A DNA stretch of 64,000 nt, from the NCBI GenBank assembly GCA_029834535.1, contig JAQMWT010000005.1, positions 186,001 to 250,000 on the forward strand, read 5' to 3'. This DNA is from Chrysophaeum taylorii (lineage: Eukaryota; Sar; Pelagophyceae; Pelagomonadales; Pelagomonadaceae). Positions 10,063 through 20,071 of this stretch are shown here, in pieces. Positions within the stretch are counted from its first letter, which is position 1. Each line of letters starts with the position of its first letter. Below the pieces are notes generated by a model, which had not been told where the DNA came from, searched no databases, and saw only the letters and a list, made by a program, of their open reading frames with translations. A program made the position numbers and the translations under genes.

Positions 10063-10083
10063 AACATCTGTCGATTAGTAGTT
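9042..10083 (-). mobile_element. PIF1-bearing (Helitron-like) element fragment, copy B
   Basis: Directly abuts copy A in the same orientation and starts with the same GCAGGCCAGTAAGTTC block. PIF1 motifs lie at about 9440-9975 (TITKSQGQTPREVGVLFPKPVF, QLYVALCR), again split over frames. It differs from copy A by small indels (a CT insertion near 9456, different GTAAGTTC unit counts). It ends in a longer (GACA)n tract and ATCTGTCGATTAGTAGTTA near 10080, just upstream of the PWP1 gene. Confidence 0.65.
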
Positions 10084-10170
10084 AGGAAGAGACAAGGGTA
10101 TCTATCCCCTTGATAATTATAATAAGTCTCAACATGTGTCGTCGTCGCGAACCCTAGTCATAGCCGAAAC

Positions 10171-11370
10171 ATGATAACCTGCGTGCGCAGCGTGCCCCGC
10201 GGCGCGTGCGCCGCGAAACCGGTGCAATACGAGTTGAGCCCGGCTGAGATCGAGAGCCTGAAGGCATCGCAGGAGCCCCGGAATCCCGCGTCCGGCGAGA
10301 TTCCGGGGTTTCCGGAGCGGTTGTGGTTCCGAAATGACGAGGACGACAGCCAAGACGGCCATGATGAGATCTCCGACAAGGAGCTCGACATGGACGAGGA
10401 GGACTGGAAGGACGTGCGTCTGGGCGTGAACGACTCTATCTTTCTCGTCGGTCGCGCGGAAGAGGACGGGAGTTGCGTCGAGATGCACGTCTTCGACGCG
10501 AGCGCGGGCAGCCTCTACGTGCATCACGACATCGCGCTGCCGGCCTTCCCGCTCGCCCTCGAATGGCTGAGCCTGCCCGGGATGGCGTCGACCTCGTTCG
10601 TCGCCGTCGGCACGATGCTGGCGAGCGTCGAAGTCTGGAACCTCGACGTCCTCGATCCGCTGGAACCGACTCTCGCTCTCGGCAGCGCCGACGAAAACGA
10701 CGACGGCGGAAACGACGATGGCGCCGTTCTCAGCTTGGCGTGGAACAGAACAGCGGTCGACTGCCTGGCGTCGGGATCGGCCGACGCGGCGTTGACGCTC
10801 TGGGATCTCGCCGCGCAGCGAGTCGCGCGAGTCTGGTCGCACCACTCCGGCAGAGTTCAGGGCCTGGCATGGCACGCGTGCGAGGTCTCGGTACTCGCGA
10901 GCGGCGGCGACGACAGCAAGCTCGCCGTGTGCGACTGCCGCGCGGCCGACGCTGTTCTTGGCGTCGACCTCGCCTCCCAGATCCAGGCTGTGGTCTGGCA
11001 AACGCCCGCGCGCGTCCTCGCGGCGTGCGACGACGGCGCCGTGAGCTGTTTTGACCCGCGCAAGTTTGGGAAGCGAGCGTCGCCGCTCTGGCGCCTCCAG
11101 GCTCACGCCAAGTCGTGCCAGGGGGTTGTCGTGAACGACATCGGCCAGATGGCTACAGCCTCGCTCGACAAGAGTGTCAAGTTGTGGGATCTCGGGTCGC
11201 CCGTCCCGCACCTCGCCAAGAGCAAGACGATGGCCGCCGGGCGGCTGTTCGACGTGTGTTTTGACGAGCACGCCCCGCACCTCCTTGCCGCCGCAGGCTC
11301 GACTGGCGCGCTCGCGCTTTGGGATACTAGTGCCGACGACGATGACGTCGTCGCTGGAAGTACGACTTAG
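10171..11370 (+). CDS. PWP1: periodic tryptophan protein 1 homologue (WD40, ribosome biogenesis)
   Basis: A 399-aa intronless ORF with ATG at 10171 and TAG at 11368. The N-terminus carries an acidic segment (ELDMDEEDWKDVRLG) like that of PWP1. Five to six WD40 blades follow, with clear Trp-Asp ends (CLASGSADAALTLWDL, ASGGDDSKLAVCDCR, ATASLDKSVKLWDLGS, LLAAAGSTGALALWD). Order and spacing match PWP1, a nucleolar WD40 protein needed for pre-rRNA processing and rDNA chromatin in other eukaryotes. It is somewhat shorter than the animal proteins (about 500 aa). A short Asp-rich tail ends the protein. Nothing suggests degradation, although it sits immediately after two transposon copies. Confidence 0.9.
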   Translation: MITCVRSVPRGACAAKPVQYELSPAEIESLKASQEPRNPASGEIPGFPERLWFRNDEDDSQDGHDEISDKELDMDEEDWKDVRLGVNDSIFLVGRAEEDGSCVEMHVFDASAGSLYVHHDIALPAFPLALEWLSLPGMASTSFVAVGTMLASVEVWNLDVLDPLEPTLALGSADENDDGGNDDGAVLSLAWNRTAVDCLASGSADAALTLWDLAAQRVARVWSHHSGRVQGLAWHACEVSVLASGGDDSKLAVCDCRAADAVLGVDLASQIQAVVWQTPARVLAACDDGAVSCFDPRKFGKRASPLWRLQAHAKSCQGVVVNDIGQMATASLDKSVKLWDLGSPVPHLAKSKTMAAGRLFDVCFDEHAPHLLAAAGSTGALALWDTSADDDDVVAGSTT

Positions 11371-11717
11371 GTTAAGATCTTTTTTTTTTTTAAGGCGGTT
11401 GCGGGGCCACCACTCCCACGCGATGGGTGGGAGCGGACCGAAAACATGGGGAGTCCGTCGGTGTCCGCAGGCGAGGTCGCGGGAGGTACTACGCGCGCGA
11501 CTCGAGGCGCGTGATTGGTGGTGGGCACGGCCGACCGCGCAGAACTTGCAGGGGAATGTGAGTCAGAACAAGACACGAAAGGCCGTTGTTGTATGGTTGT
11601 GTGTTTGCGGAGGCCAATAAGGAAGGAAGGAAGGAAGATAGGAAAGAAGGCGCGCGAAGCGGAAATCAGACAACAGGTTGATCGTACAGCGAGTGGTCGA
11701 CGCGAGTTTGACTCACC
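11371..11717. other. intergenic, convergent 3' ends
   Basis: About 350 bp between the convergent PWP1 and glycosyltransferase-like genes. It holds a T-rich tract just after the PWP1 stop (11381-11391) and an (AAGG)n run at about 11621-11637. I see no gene. Confidence 0.6.
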
Positions 11718-12623
11718 TTACGCCCAGGAGTGGTTGTTGACAAACTTGAACTTGCGGTAGGAGAGAGCGTCGTGGCCGTCGAGGTGGGCGACCATCGGTT
11801 CGTCGACGTCGTCATCCAGGACGTAGGTGCCGTAGCTTTTGTGAGCATCGAGGCCGCGGGCTCGTATATCCGCGAGCTGCTTCTGGCCGAGTTTGTCTTC
11901 GACGAAGCCGCCCTTCTTGACGAGGTCGCCTCTGTAGACAAAGTCGCGGTAGTGCTGGGTCGAGCAGATGTGCGTCGAGTCATACCACTGGAGGAGCGGG
12001 ACGACGGACATGGACGAGGCTATTTTTCGGGGCTCGACGCGGATCGCGTACTTGGAAAGGACAAAGTGGCCGTATCTGAGGGTGGTGGTCGTGGGGAGGC
12101 CGACGTAGCGAAGCCAGTCGGCGTTGTCCTCGATCGCGCGGACGATCGCCGCGACGTCGACGTGTCTGACCATATTACGGTCGTGCTGGACGACCACGAC
12201 GTAGGGCGTGCGAACGTACGCGAGCGCTTTCTTCAACGCGAAGCCAAACCCGAGGCGCTCGGGGCACCGGATCATCATGCCGTAGCGCAACGCCCGCAGC
12301 CGCCGCAGGTACTCCTCGTACTTCTCGCCGCCCTCGACGGTGACCTGACCCGATCTGTACCGCGCCTCGGGCCGGATCTTGTACCCGTCGCACACGACGA
12401 GCGTTGGACACCGCGTAAGGGCGGGAGCGTAGTGCCTCAGGCTCCCGACCGTCTCCTCGATCAACGCCGTCGACGGATTCGTGCGCACCGGTGACGTGCA
12501 CAGGATAACCGTCAGTTTCTCCTCGAGGCGCCATTCAAAGCGCCGCCGCCGTCGTCGCCACAACGCCCACGCCACTGCGGCGGCGCCCACGGCGCCTACT
12601 ACCAACGCTCCTCGGCTCCTCAT
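11718..12623 (-). CDS. membrane-anchored glycosyltransferase-like protein
   Basis: A 301-aa intronless ORF; ATG at 12623-12621, TAA at 11720-11718. Residues about 5-22 (ALVVGAVGAAAVAWALW) form a hydrophobic segment followed by RRRRRR, the pattern of a type II signal anchor with a short cytosolic tail. The lumenal part begins with a strand typical of GT-A folds (KLTVILCTSPVRTNPS) and has a long alpha/beta region. TPYVVVVQHDRNMVRH contains an acidic QHD where GT-A enzymes have DxD. Further on are a LQWYDSTHICST segment and YVLDDDVDEPMVAHLDGHD. Inference: a Golgi glycosyltransferase or related nucleotide-sugar enzyme. I cannot place it in a numbered GT family, so donor and acceptor are unknown. 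Confidence 0.6.
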   Translation of the reverse strand: MRSRGALVVGAVGAAAVAWALWRRRRRRFEWRLEEKLTVILCTSPVRTNPSTALIEETVGSLRHYAPALTRCPTLVVCDGYKIRPEARYRSGQVTVEGGEKYEEYLRRLRALRYGMMIRCPERLGFGFALKKALAYVRTPYVVVVQHDRNMVRHVDVAAIVRAIEDNADWLRYVGLPTTTTLRYGHFVLSKYAIRVEPRKIASSMSVVPLLQWYDSTHICSTQHYRDFVYRGDLVKKGGFVEDKLGQKQLADIRARGLDAHKSYGTYVLDDDVDEPMVAHLDGHDALSYRKFKFVNNHSWA

Positions 12624-13180
12624 TCTCTGCTACCTCTTGCTCTTGTGATCTCCCGGGCCGACGCGCGGCAATGCAGTGCACTTTTTTGGTCGTCGCGAAG
12701 ACAACTGCCCCATCGTTCCTAGCCTCTGGGGGGAGGTGCACCAACGGCTCTTTACTCCCTCCGCCACCACCACACGTTTCCTTTCCTTCTTCCAGGCCCC
12801 GGGTCGCATCATCGAACACACACCGTGGGGTGTGCATGAGTGAGCTGAAACGGAAGGACAGGAGCTGCAAGCGCCCACAAGCGGCGCACCTCGGCAAACA
12901 AACAACACCACTTCGTCGTAGTGATGATGATGGTGTCGGATGATATCGCCGCGAGTTAAGGTTCAGTCAGGCAGGCCCCGGAGGGGCGCACCACGCCGAG
13001 AGGAGGTGGAGACGGGGGGAAGAGAAAAGGCGTTTGTCTTTTCAACCTAAAAAGGGAGAGAATTAGTAGTACGTATGCCCACAACGCGGACGACGTGGTG
13101 CGTGGGGCAGTCTTGGCGGCGGCGGCGGCGGCGGAACGTGGTGCGCCGCGGGCGTCTATATGTCTGACTGCCTGACTGCC

Positions 13181-13212
<32 letters not shown>

Positions 13213-13864
13213 CACCCGCGGCGGCGTAGGGAGAGCAAGCAGCAGAAGCCCCTCTCTCTCTCTCTCTCTCTCTCTTCTTCCACAGACCGAGAAAAGAAAC
13301 AACCAGGAGGCCGCCGATGACCACCCCCCGCGCCGCGGGTCGACGACGACGACGACGAGTCTCCAATAACGTTGATCGCTCGAGGTCGGCGGAGAGAGAG
13401 ACATCGACGATACTGGAAGTCTGGCGAAATATGTTGTCTCTTCGTCAAGCATCACATCATCGGCGGCTCGCGCTTCTTTTTTTTGCGTCGCGCGTTGAGC
13501 GGCGGCGGCGGCGGGGACGGGCTAATCATCAAAAGGAGAAAGAAAAACGATGCGCCGGCGTTGTCGCGCGCGCAGAGAAAAGACGAGGGATCAAAGTTAA
13601 GGAGAGGCCCCGGTTGATTCGATTGGAGAATGAGTGCAAGCGACGAGGTCATCACATATGAGGCGGGGGACGACGGCGCTGAGGGAAGGATGGAGAGATC
13701 GGCGAGAAGAAGTGCGCGGGAAGCGCGAGGAGGGCGGGCCGGGCGGGCGGGCGTCTCTCGCGAGGGAGAAGGGAAGGTAAAGGGGAGGGGAGACAGAAGC
13801 CGCGATAAACAGAGGAGGAGGAGTCGGGGGTCGCGGAGGGGAGCACCTAGAAGACAAGGGGAGG
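12624..13864. other. intergenic with microsatellites
   Basis: About 1.2 kb between two minus-strand genes. It contains a (GGC)n run at about 13117-13134, a (TGTC)n run at about 13179-13212 and a (CT)n run at about 13252-13275. Open frames here are low-complexity by-products of these repeats. It should include the 3' UTR of the PP2C gene and the promoter of the glycosyltransferase-like gene. No gene is supported. Confidence 0.6.
13179..13275. repeat. (TGTC)n and (CT)n microsatellites
   Basis: A perfect TGTC tract (about 13179-13212) and, after about 40 bp of unique sequence, a CT tract (about 13252-13275). These are simple repeats and likely polymorphic. Confidence 0.9.
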
Positions 13865-15176
13865 TTACTTGGCGGAGTTGTTGATCGAGCCGCGGCGCGT
13901 CGTTTTCTTCTTGTTGGCCGGGATGTCGTTGGTGAAGTCGTCCTGGACGTCGATGGCCTCGGGCTCGACGTGCGCGGGCGGCGAATTGCCAGGGGCCTCG
14001 ATGAAGCCGAGGATGATGGTGATGTCGTCGGTGCGGTCCTCGCGCTCGATCCAGAGTTTGTACGACTCGCCGACGAGCGCCTTGCAGGCCTCGAGGGGGT
14101 CCGAGTAGAGGAGGGCGATCTCGATGCAGGACTTGGTGGTGATGAACTCGAAGATGCCGTCGCTCGCGCATATGAGGACGCGGTCGCGGTGGGTGATCGT
14201 GTGCTCGTCGATCTCGGGCTCGGCGACGACGCCGAGCGATTCGGCCAGAGAGTCGCCGATGCTCCGCGTGAACGCCGTGCCGGGGTACTCCTGGTCTTGC
14301 GCCCAGATGCGCGGCGGGTCGCCGCCGTCGTCGATCTCGTCCCCGAGCTTGCAGTCCCAGTTCTCGTGGATGGGCTCGACGCCGTCGATCTGGTCGGCCG
14401 TCATGACGCGCGCGCCGTACTTCTTGACGCGCTCGCGTTCGTCGCGGCGATACGGCGTCTGATCCGTCGAGAGGGCGCGCGTCACGACGTCGCCCGCCTC
14501 GTTTACCGACCCGAGCATGGCCCGCGAGTCCCCCACGTTCGAAATGACGCATCGCCGCCCATCCACGTAGACCGTGATCGCCGTCGTCCCCGACTGCTGG
14601 TCGTCGATCGGCGACGCCGCCAGCATCTCGTTCGTCTTGAGGTGCGCGTGCGACAACGCCTCGCGCACGCTCTTCCCGCTCTTCATGGCGGCCACAAACT
14701 GCTTGCTCACGTTCTCGCGCGCGAACTGCGAGCACTTCTCGCCGACGGGACCGTGCCCGTCGTACACGCTGAACCAATGCTTCCCCGGCCCGAGCAGGTC
14801 CACGTGCACCGCGAACGCGTCCTGGTTCGCCTTGTCCGCCTGCGACGGATAGTACCCCCGCCTGCAGAGAAAGAGAGAGAGAGAGAGGTTTGTTGTGCCA
14901 CGCGCAAACTAAACTCAACAAAAAAACGACGACGCACTGCGAGACGGCGGCCCACCGAAGTCGGAACCCCTCGGGTAAATCGAGCAGCTGCTCCGATTGC
15001 GTCGTCATCCGCGCCTTTACCTGCCGCTCCGTCAGGTACCCCACGGTTTCCGCGCCCGCCGGCCAGTTGTAAGGATATCTCTTCTGCTGCGGCGTCTTGT
15101 CCGCGTCTCTCGACCCAGACCCCTGGGTGCTCGTCGCCTGCTCGACCGCCTTGTTGTTCGAGCACAGATTACCCAT
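13865..15176 (-). CDS. PP2C-type Ser/Thr protein phosphatase, two exons
   Basis: CDS is complement(join(13865..14861,14956..15176)), 405 aa. Exon 1 starts at ATG 15176-15174. The 94-nt intron 14862-14955 (CG|GTGGGC...CTGCAG|G) contains a CTCTCT tract and has no stop in the frame of exon 1, so a naive ORF reads through it and loses the phosphatase. The N-terminus MGNLCSNN fits N-myristoylation (Gly2, Ser6), with Cys5 as a possible palmitoylation site. PP2C motifs follow: RRGYYPSQADKANQDAF, VYDGHGPVGEKCS, NVGDSRAMLG, FTRSIGDSLAESLGV, LICASDGIFEFI and DRTDDITIILGF. The metal-binding Asp residues are present (DGHG, SDG, DDI). The basic C-terminus (KKKTTRRGS) is outside the domain. Inference: a membrane-tethered Mg/Mn-dependent phosphatase. 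Confidence 0.92.
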
Positions 15177-17893
15177 CCTTCGCTTCCAACAACGACCACC
15201 CCGTCGGCGCCAACGCCGTTTCACTCGGTGCCTGCCCACCCCAAGATCTCAAACGCGCACAGCGCGCGCCCACTACCACCACCGCCGCCGACTCAGGCCC
15301 ACGAGCGCCGGCACGACGATCCTCGACGCTCGATACTTTGAGCCATCATCATACTGGCGCAATACACGAATGTACCAAGCACCTTTTTAAACTTTTTTGA
15401 CCTCGTATTCGCTAAACAATCAGTTAAAGCCGTTAAGCCGGCAGTTTACTTACCCTACGCAACGCGCGCACCAAGGGCCTCGCCTTCTTCTCGTATCTGC
15501 CGTGTCTTGCTACTTGCCTTGCCTTGCCTGCCTGCCGCGAATTATAACAATAGAACCACCAAACCTTCGATACTGCCAAAAGCGCCTGCCACAACCACGC
15601 GCCTTGGTTGGTGGTGGTGGTCCGAAGGATGATCCCGCAACGTGCACTATACTATGCATTCGTCGCCATCCCGTAGCGACTGACACCTTCGCTTAATCAC
15701 GTGGACGGCCCCACGGCTATTCCCGGCCCGGGGACCTGGTCTTGCGGCGTGCCGTCACCGACATAATATACGTGGTTATATTCTGGGCTCTTTGATGAAA
15801 TCAGCCACTCGCTCGGGTGTACGCTATTTATTTCGCTTAGTTGTGCACACCCGAGAATACGCGCGGCGAATGGATTAATCAAGACGGCCCGAGTCGTGCG
15901 GTTTAGAGTCGACAAGCCATCTGCGAACACGGTTTCCGCCCGAATCCGTAACGGCTCTGCCCCGTCGCGCTGCTCTTGAACGTTTACCCTCTCGCAAAAA
16001 AACTCTCCGCGCGACCGTACAAGAACGCGATTACATTACCTCTGGAGCGCACGCCTTCTCCGCGCATTTTATTTGCCACCCGCTGCTCTAGAGAGAGCAC
16101 TGGGTTATATCTCGGGAGCACGCGGCTCCGATCCCGCGGGCATTCGCTCTGGCGTTTGGATTGAACGGGGCTCGAGTGCCGCTAGGCTCGTCGTCGTGCA
16201 GCTTGTATCCAGACGATTGCGCATCGGAATTCGCTTGCTCCAACTCTCCCTTTTCGGCACTTTCGGTGAATTCCCATTTCGTACTACCAAACACGCGCTG
16301 GGTTGGATCTCTCCTTCGAACGCGCGCTTCCTTTTTTTTGGATTAAATATTCATTTTCTTTCAACATGCGCCTTGCGGGATCACTCTCCCGCCTTGGAAT
16401 ATGCGCTCCTTTCGTCCTTGGTTCTTTTATCCAACGCGCGCTAAATTATATCTCCCGCCGTCGAAAAGGTGTCGGCCTCGGATTGCCCCGGGGTAGCGGC
16501 GACAACGGCGGCGGTTGTGGCGGCCCTGCCTCTGAGCCAAGTCCGAAAACTCTCTCTCAACACCAAGTCCCAAACACAACTTTTTCTCTCGGTTTGCTTC
16601 AACCGCCCCCCAACGCTCCGCGCCTCTTCTTGCGCGTCCTCGCGTCGCGCAGTCTTTCTGCGGTTCTCACCATGCTTCTCCCTTCGTTTTTGTCTCCCCA
16701 TGCCTACTCTACCCGTCTTGTTTGGCTTTCTGTCTCCTTTGCCGTCCTCTAGAGTCGGTCGAGTGCGACCTCTTATTCTTTCTCAATCTCTCTTCCCCTG
16801 AGCGATCATCTATCCTGGCTTTCTTTCTGAGCCTGGGAGTTTCCAACCAAAAAGAGGACATATAACCGTGTCTCCAGCCCTTCCGATCAGCACCACTCAC
16901 GTTTCCTCACACAACTCCGCGAAACACGGAACGCCCTGCGTGCTCACGTTCGCACCCCCCCCACCCTTTTAGCAATCGACCATTTTTACAATCCCTAACG
17001 ATGGCACCAGCCCCGCATGCTCGTTGCTCGTCGACCCCCCCCCCACATTACTAGCAGTCGTTAAAAAATTGACGGATAAATCAGACGAGCGAGCGTAGCG
17101 CAGGAGCTCCCCGACCAACGCGGCCCGTCGAGGGACAAAATGGACGGCCCCCCGCGGTGCCCTTTCATCTGCTTTTTGAGGCTGAGGCACAGAGCCGTGG
17201 TCGGACATCATCACTCTCGCCGGCCTCGAAGTTGGTCACTTTCGTGGTCTGCGGGTGTCTTGTTTACTGTAACGGACAGCCGAATAATCACCACTGTGGT
17301 GGACCCGCGCCGACACCCCACGCCGACACCCGGTGCCTGAACTGCTGGTGACCTCTAGTATGCTTCTATGCGCGCCCCCGGGATGCCTAAACAATGCAGG
17401 TTATAAGGTTAGTCGGAGTCTTATCGGGGCAGGCAGTTGAAAGTGCAGCAGCGTGCAGAATTAGGCCCAAAACAACACAAAAAAATACTGTCAAAAAACA
17501 GCGCACAAGATGGATTTCCCGACAAGCGTCTCTACAGCGATACTAGCGTCGAGGCTAGTGCTGGTGGCGTCTTTGGTGGTGTCGAGTATGGTGCTGTTGT
17601 GCTTCTCACAGCCATTAAGCCAATCGAGCCCGGCCAGCCCACGAGGCCATATCACAGCGAATTTCGGCAGGGGAGCCTAATCAAGGCCCGAAAAGTCATC
17701 CCCGATTGCCCGCAGTGCCGGGTTCATCTGCCGCCGCACAGATGGTACACACAACTTGTTCGCGCCTGGTTGGCGCCCTCATCCCATCAGCCGACATTCG
17801 CATGCGACGTTTTCGCCACCCTCAACAAAAACCACGGCCCGTCTTACTACGTAAAGAACGCTCCCGGAGGACCTTTCAGGGCTGTCTGTGTCG

Positions 17894-17931
17894 CGGCGGC
17901 CCCTAGAGACGCCCCTCTCTAGGGGCCGCCG
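17894..17931. repeat. perfect 16-bp inverted repeat (hairpin), 6-nt loop
   Basis: Left arm CGGCGGCCCCTAGAGA (17894-17909), loop CGCCCC, right arm TCTCTAGGGGCCGCCG (17916-17931). The pairing is complete, with 12 of 16 pairs G-C. It has no T tract after it. It lies about 280 bp upstream of the K+ channel ATG and at the end of an open stretch lacking Met codons. Function is unknown. Confidence 0.9.
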
Positions 17932-18173
17932 GCACGCTAGACTCCGCTCAACCAGCTATCCGTCAAACTTCACCAGTCGTCATACTTGTTTTTACACTAT
18001 ACGTAACATGGTACGTACAAGGGTAGACTTATTAGTGTGTTTTTTTGTGCGTTCAAGGAACGATTTGGTTTGTAACGACCGGCCTTTTGGTGCCCTGTAC
18101 ATAGAGGCTGGTCAGGGCGGTGTCATTCTCCGCCGTCGCCGGCGGGATGATTCCTGGCTAAAGTGCCGCTGGC

Positions 18174-18180
18174 TATAAAT
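18174..18180 (+). promoter_or_regulatory. TATA box of the K+ channel gene
   Basis: TATAAAT inside GGCTATAAATTGCC, 35 nt before the ATG at 18215. With usual spacing, transcription would start about 10 nt before the start codon, implying a very short leader. This is position-based inference. Confidence 0.5.
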
Positions 18181-18214
18181 TGCCGCCCGGAAGTTTCCGC
18201 CGTCCTTCGGCAGG

Positions 18215-19822
18215 ATGTCGGAAAAAGTGGGATCGCCGTACCAACCACAGCTCCCACAGGAATATCCCACGGATGCGACGAAGCGACCTCACTCGGTGCT
18301 TCAGTCCTTCGCGGAGGAGGACACGCGTGTTAAACAGCTTGTGTTGGACCTTCTGAAAGTTGTCGCCTTCTACGCAACTGGTGTGATCTTCTTCAAATAT
18401 TCAGAGACACCGCCGTGGCCGCCACTTCGTTCATCATACTTTATTTCAGTTTCGATCTTCACCATTGGCTACGGAGACGTCGTGAGTCCTGTCTAGACTG
18501 TTGTTAGGTTGACCTTGGTTTTCATTCAGGTGCCTCATTCGAATGCCGGTCGGATTTTCAGCATGCCGTTCGTTCTGGTGGGCATCGCCGTAATTTTTCC
18601 AATCATGGCACGACTCGGTGGCTACTTGCTCAAGGCCGCCGAGAACAGCTTCCTGAATCATATCCAAGGCTCACAGACTTCATTCGATGCTAGAGACCCG
18701 TCTTGTGTCGCGAGAGACCCGAGCTTCTCCTCGCCGAACCTGTCCACGATTGGGGAGGCGACGAACCCCATTTTGCAAACACGACGACATCGCGTGCGCG
18801 GCTTGTTTTCCCTCGTACTGCTCCTCATCCCGCTCTCATTGGGCTCGATCATCTTGTGGCTCCTCAATCGGCGCGGCCTGGATATCCGCCAAGAGAACCA
18901 GCATCACGAGGTAGGCGCGTGGTCGTTTCTCGATGCCTTTTGGTACTCGTACTGCACGCTGACGACCATCGGGTACGGCGACCTGTCGTACCACCACAAG
19001 CGCAAGCATCGGACATTTTTGCTGATTTTTATGCCGTGCTCGGTAATTCTGGGCGCGGCGGCAATCGGCAATATCGCGAGTATCTTCCGCGAGATTCGCG
19101 AGGAGAAGAAACAGACCGAGATGCTCGACAGCATGGACTATCAGATGCTCGCCGAGATGGATAAGAACGGTGACGGCGTCGACAAGAACGAGTTCGTTCT
19201 CGCCATGATCAAGGCGCTCAACCTTGTCGAGCTGTCAAAGATCGAGCGCTTCGAGAAACAATTCGACGACGCCGACGTCGACGGCTCGGGAAAGCTCGAC
19301 AAGGAGGATATCGAGGCCATCGCGGCGGCTCGCGCCAAGCTCAATCGAGAAAAGGTAGGGTTTTATGAGGCACGACAAGTGACGATGGCGTTCCGACGCG
19401 TTTCCAAGCGGTCGAGTGCGAACTCGGCCGAAACCAAGGTTGAGGGAGCGCGGGGGGGGACGGAGGGCATCAGTCGCGGGACGACCGCGCACCTTATGAT
19501 GAGATGTCTTCCATGCGGCGACGGCTCGAGTGTCGAAGATGGGGCGGCGGCGGTCCGATCACAATTTCCAGGGACATCATGCCCGACGATTATCGAGATC
19601 CCCCCTTCCTCCTCCGAGGGCTCGATCAGCACGGTCGACGTCGAACGCGTCCACGCAGACGCCTCTGCGGAAGGGCCCGACGCGAGCATGCTTCCGGTGG
19701 ACCAGCTAGAAGAAGATTTGGACCGAGCGCTCGCAAATGACGTGGAGGCACCGCTTGGAAGGTCCGATTCCGGGCTGTCGTCATCGGAGCGCACTTTTTT
19801 GTGCTTCCCAACCCCTTTTTAG
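18215..19822 (+). CDS. two-pore-domain K+ channel with EF hands (TPK type)
   Basis: CDS is join(18215..18481,18530..19822), 519 aa. The 48-nt intron (GTC|GTGAGT...CATTCAG|GTG) falls right after the first selectivity filter. Membrane segments: about residues 50-65, then pore loop 1 (SVSIFTIGYGDVVP), TM2 (IFSMPFVLVGIAVIFPIM), TM3 (GLFSLVLLLIPLSLGSIILWLL), pore loop 2 (YCTLTTIGYGDL) and TM4 (FLLIFMPCSVILGAAAIG). Both filters are intact TxGYGD. Two EF hands follow (DKNGDGVDKNE and DVDGSGKLDKED). The order is that of plant TPK channels, Ca2+-gated K+ leak channels mostly of vacuolar membranes. The last about 150 residues are Ser-rich and poorly conserved. A further intron at GAAAAG|GTAGGG (about 19355) is possible and would change that tail. 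Confidence 0.9.
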
Positions 19823-20071
19823 GGTCGGCGGCGCCGGCGGTGGCAGCACCCCCGTCGGACCGACTGTCTTCGTGATCATGGCGACGCGACTGCGCCAAGG
19901 CGTGACGCACAACCCATGCTCGTGCCCCATTCCCTCCTTTTTTCGTCGCGCCTGGGTAGTAGTAGCGCCACAGACGAGAGAGCGCGGGCTGGATTCAAAA
20001 AAAAACACGCGGCCGGCCGCGTACACCACGTTATTGGCGATCAAAAACAACCGCGCTTGGTGGTTTTAAAA

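Larger units (their letters stand above)
15177..18214. other. 3-kb region without a confident gene
   Basis: Base composition is less GC-rich than in the neighbouring genes. Protein-like minus-strand open stretches lie at about 15697-16020 and 16088-16300, and a plus-strand one at 17437-17924. The first and third have no usable ATG. The second carries stops and frame changes soon after, and none resembles a family I know. They may be remnants of a mobile element or exons of an unrecognised gene. A perfect hairpin lies at 17894-17931 and a TATA box just before the K+ channel gene. Confidence 0.5.

Noticed and set aside
10129-11280. 383-codon minus-strand frame
   Set aside because: Antisense shadow of PWP1.
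12671-12943. 90-codon plus-strand ORF between two genes
   Set aside because: Low complexity, no domain, no coding bias, and probably part of UTR or promoter sequence.
13452-15239. 595-codon minus-strand frame over the PP2C gene
   Set aside because: It reads PP2C exon 1, then straight through the 94-nt intron into the wrong frame of exon 2; splicing at 14862-14955 explains the phosphatase.
13970-15400. 476-codon plus-strand open frame
   Set aside because: It is the antisense shadow of the PP2C gene; its Arg/Val/Asp-rich composition has no domain, whereas the minus strand carries all PP2C motifs.
17437-17924. 161-codon plus-strand open frame as a gene
   Set aside because: It contains no ATG and no recognised domain; kept only as a finding in the unexplained gap.
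17894-17931. Hairpin as a Rho-independent terminator
   Set aside because: No T tract follows and the gene set is nuclear eukaryotic.
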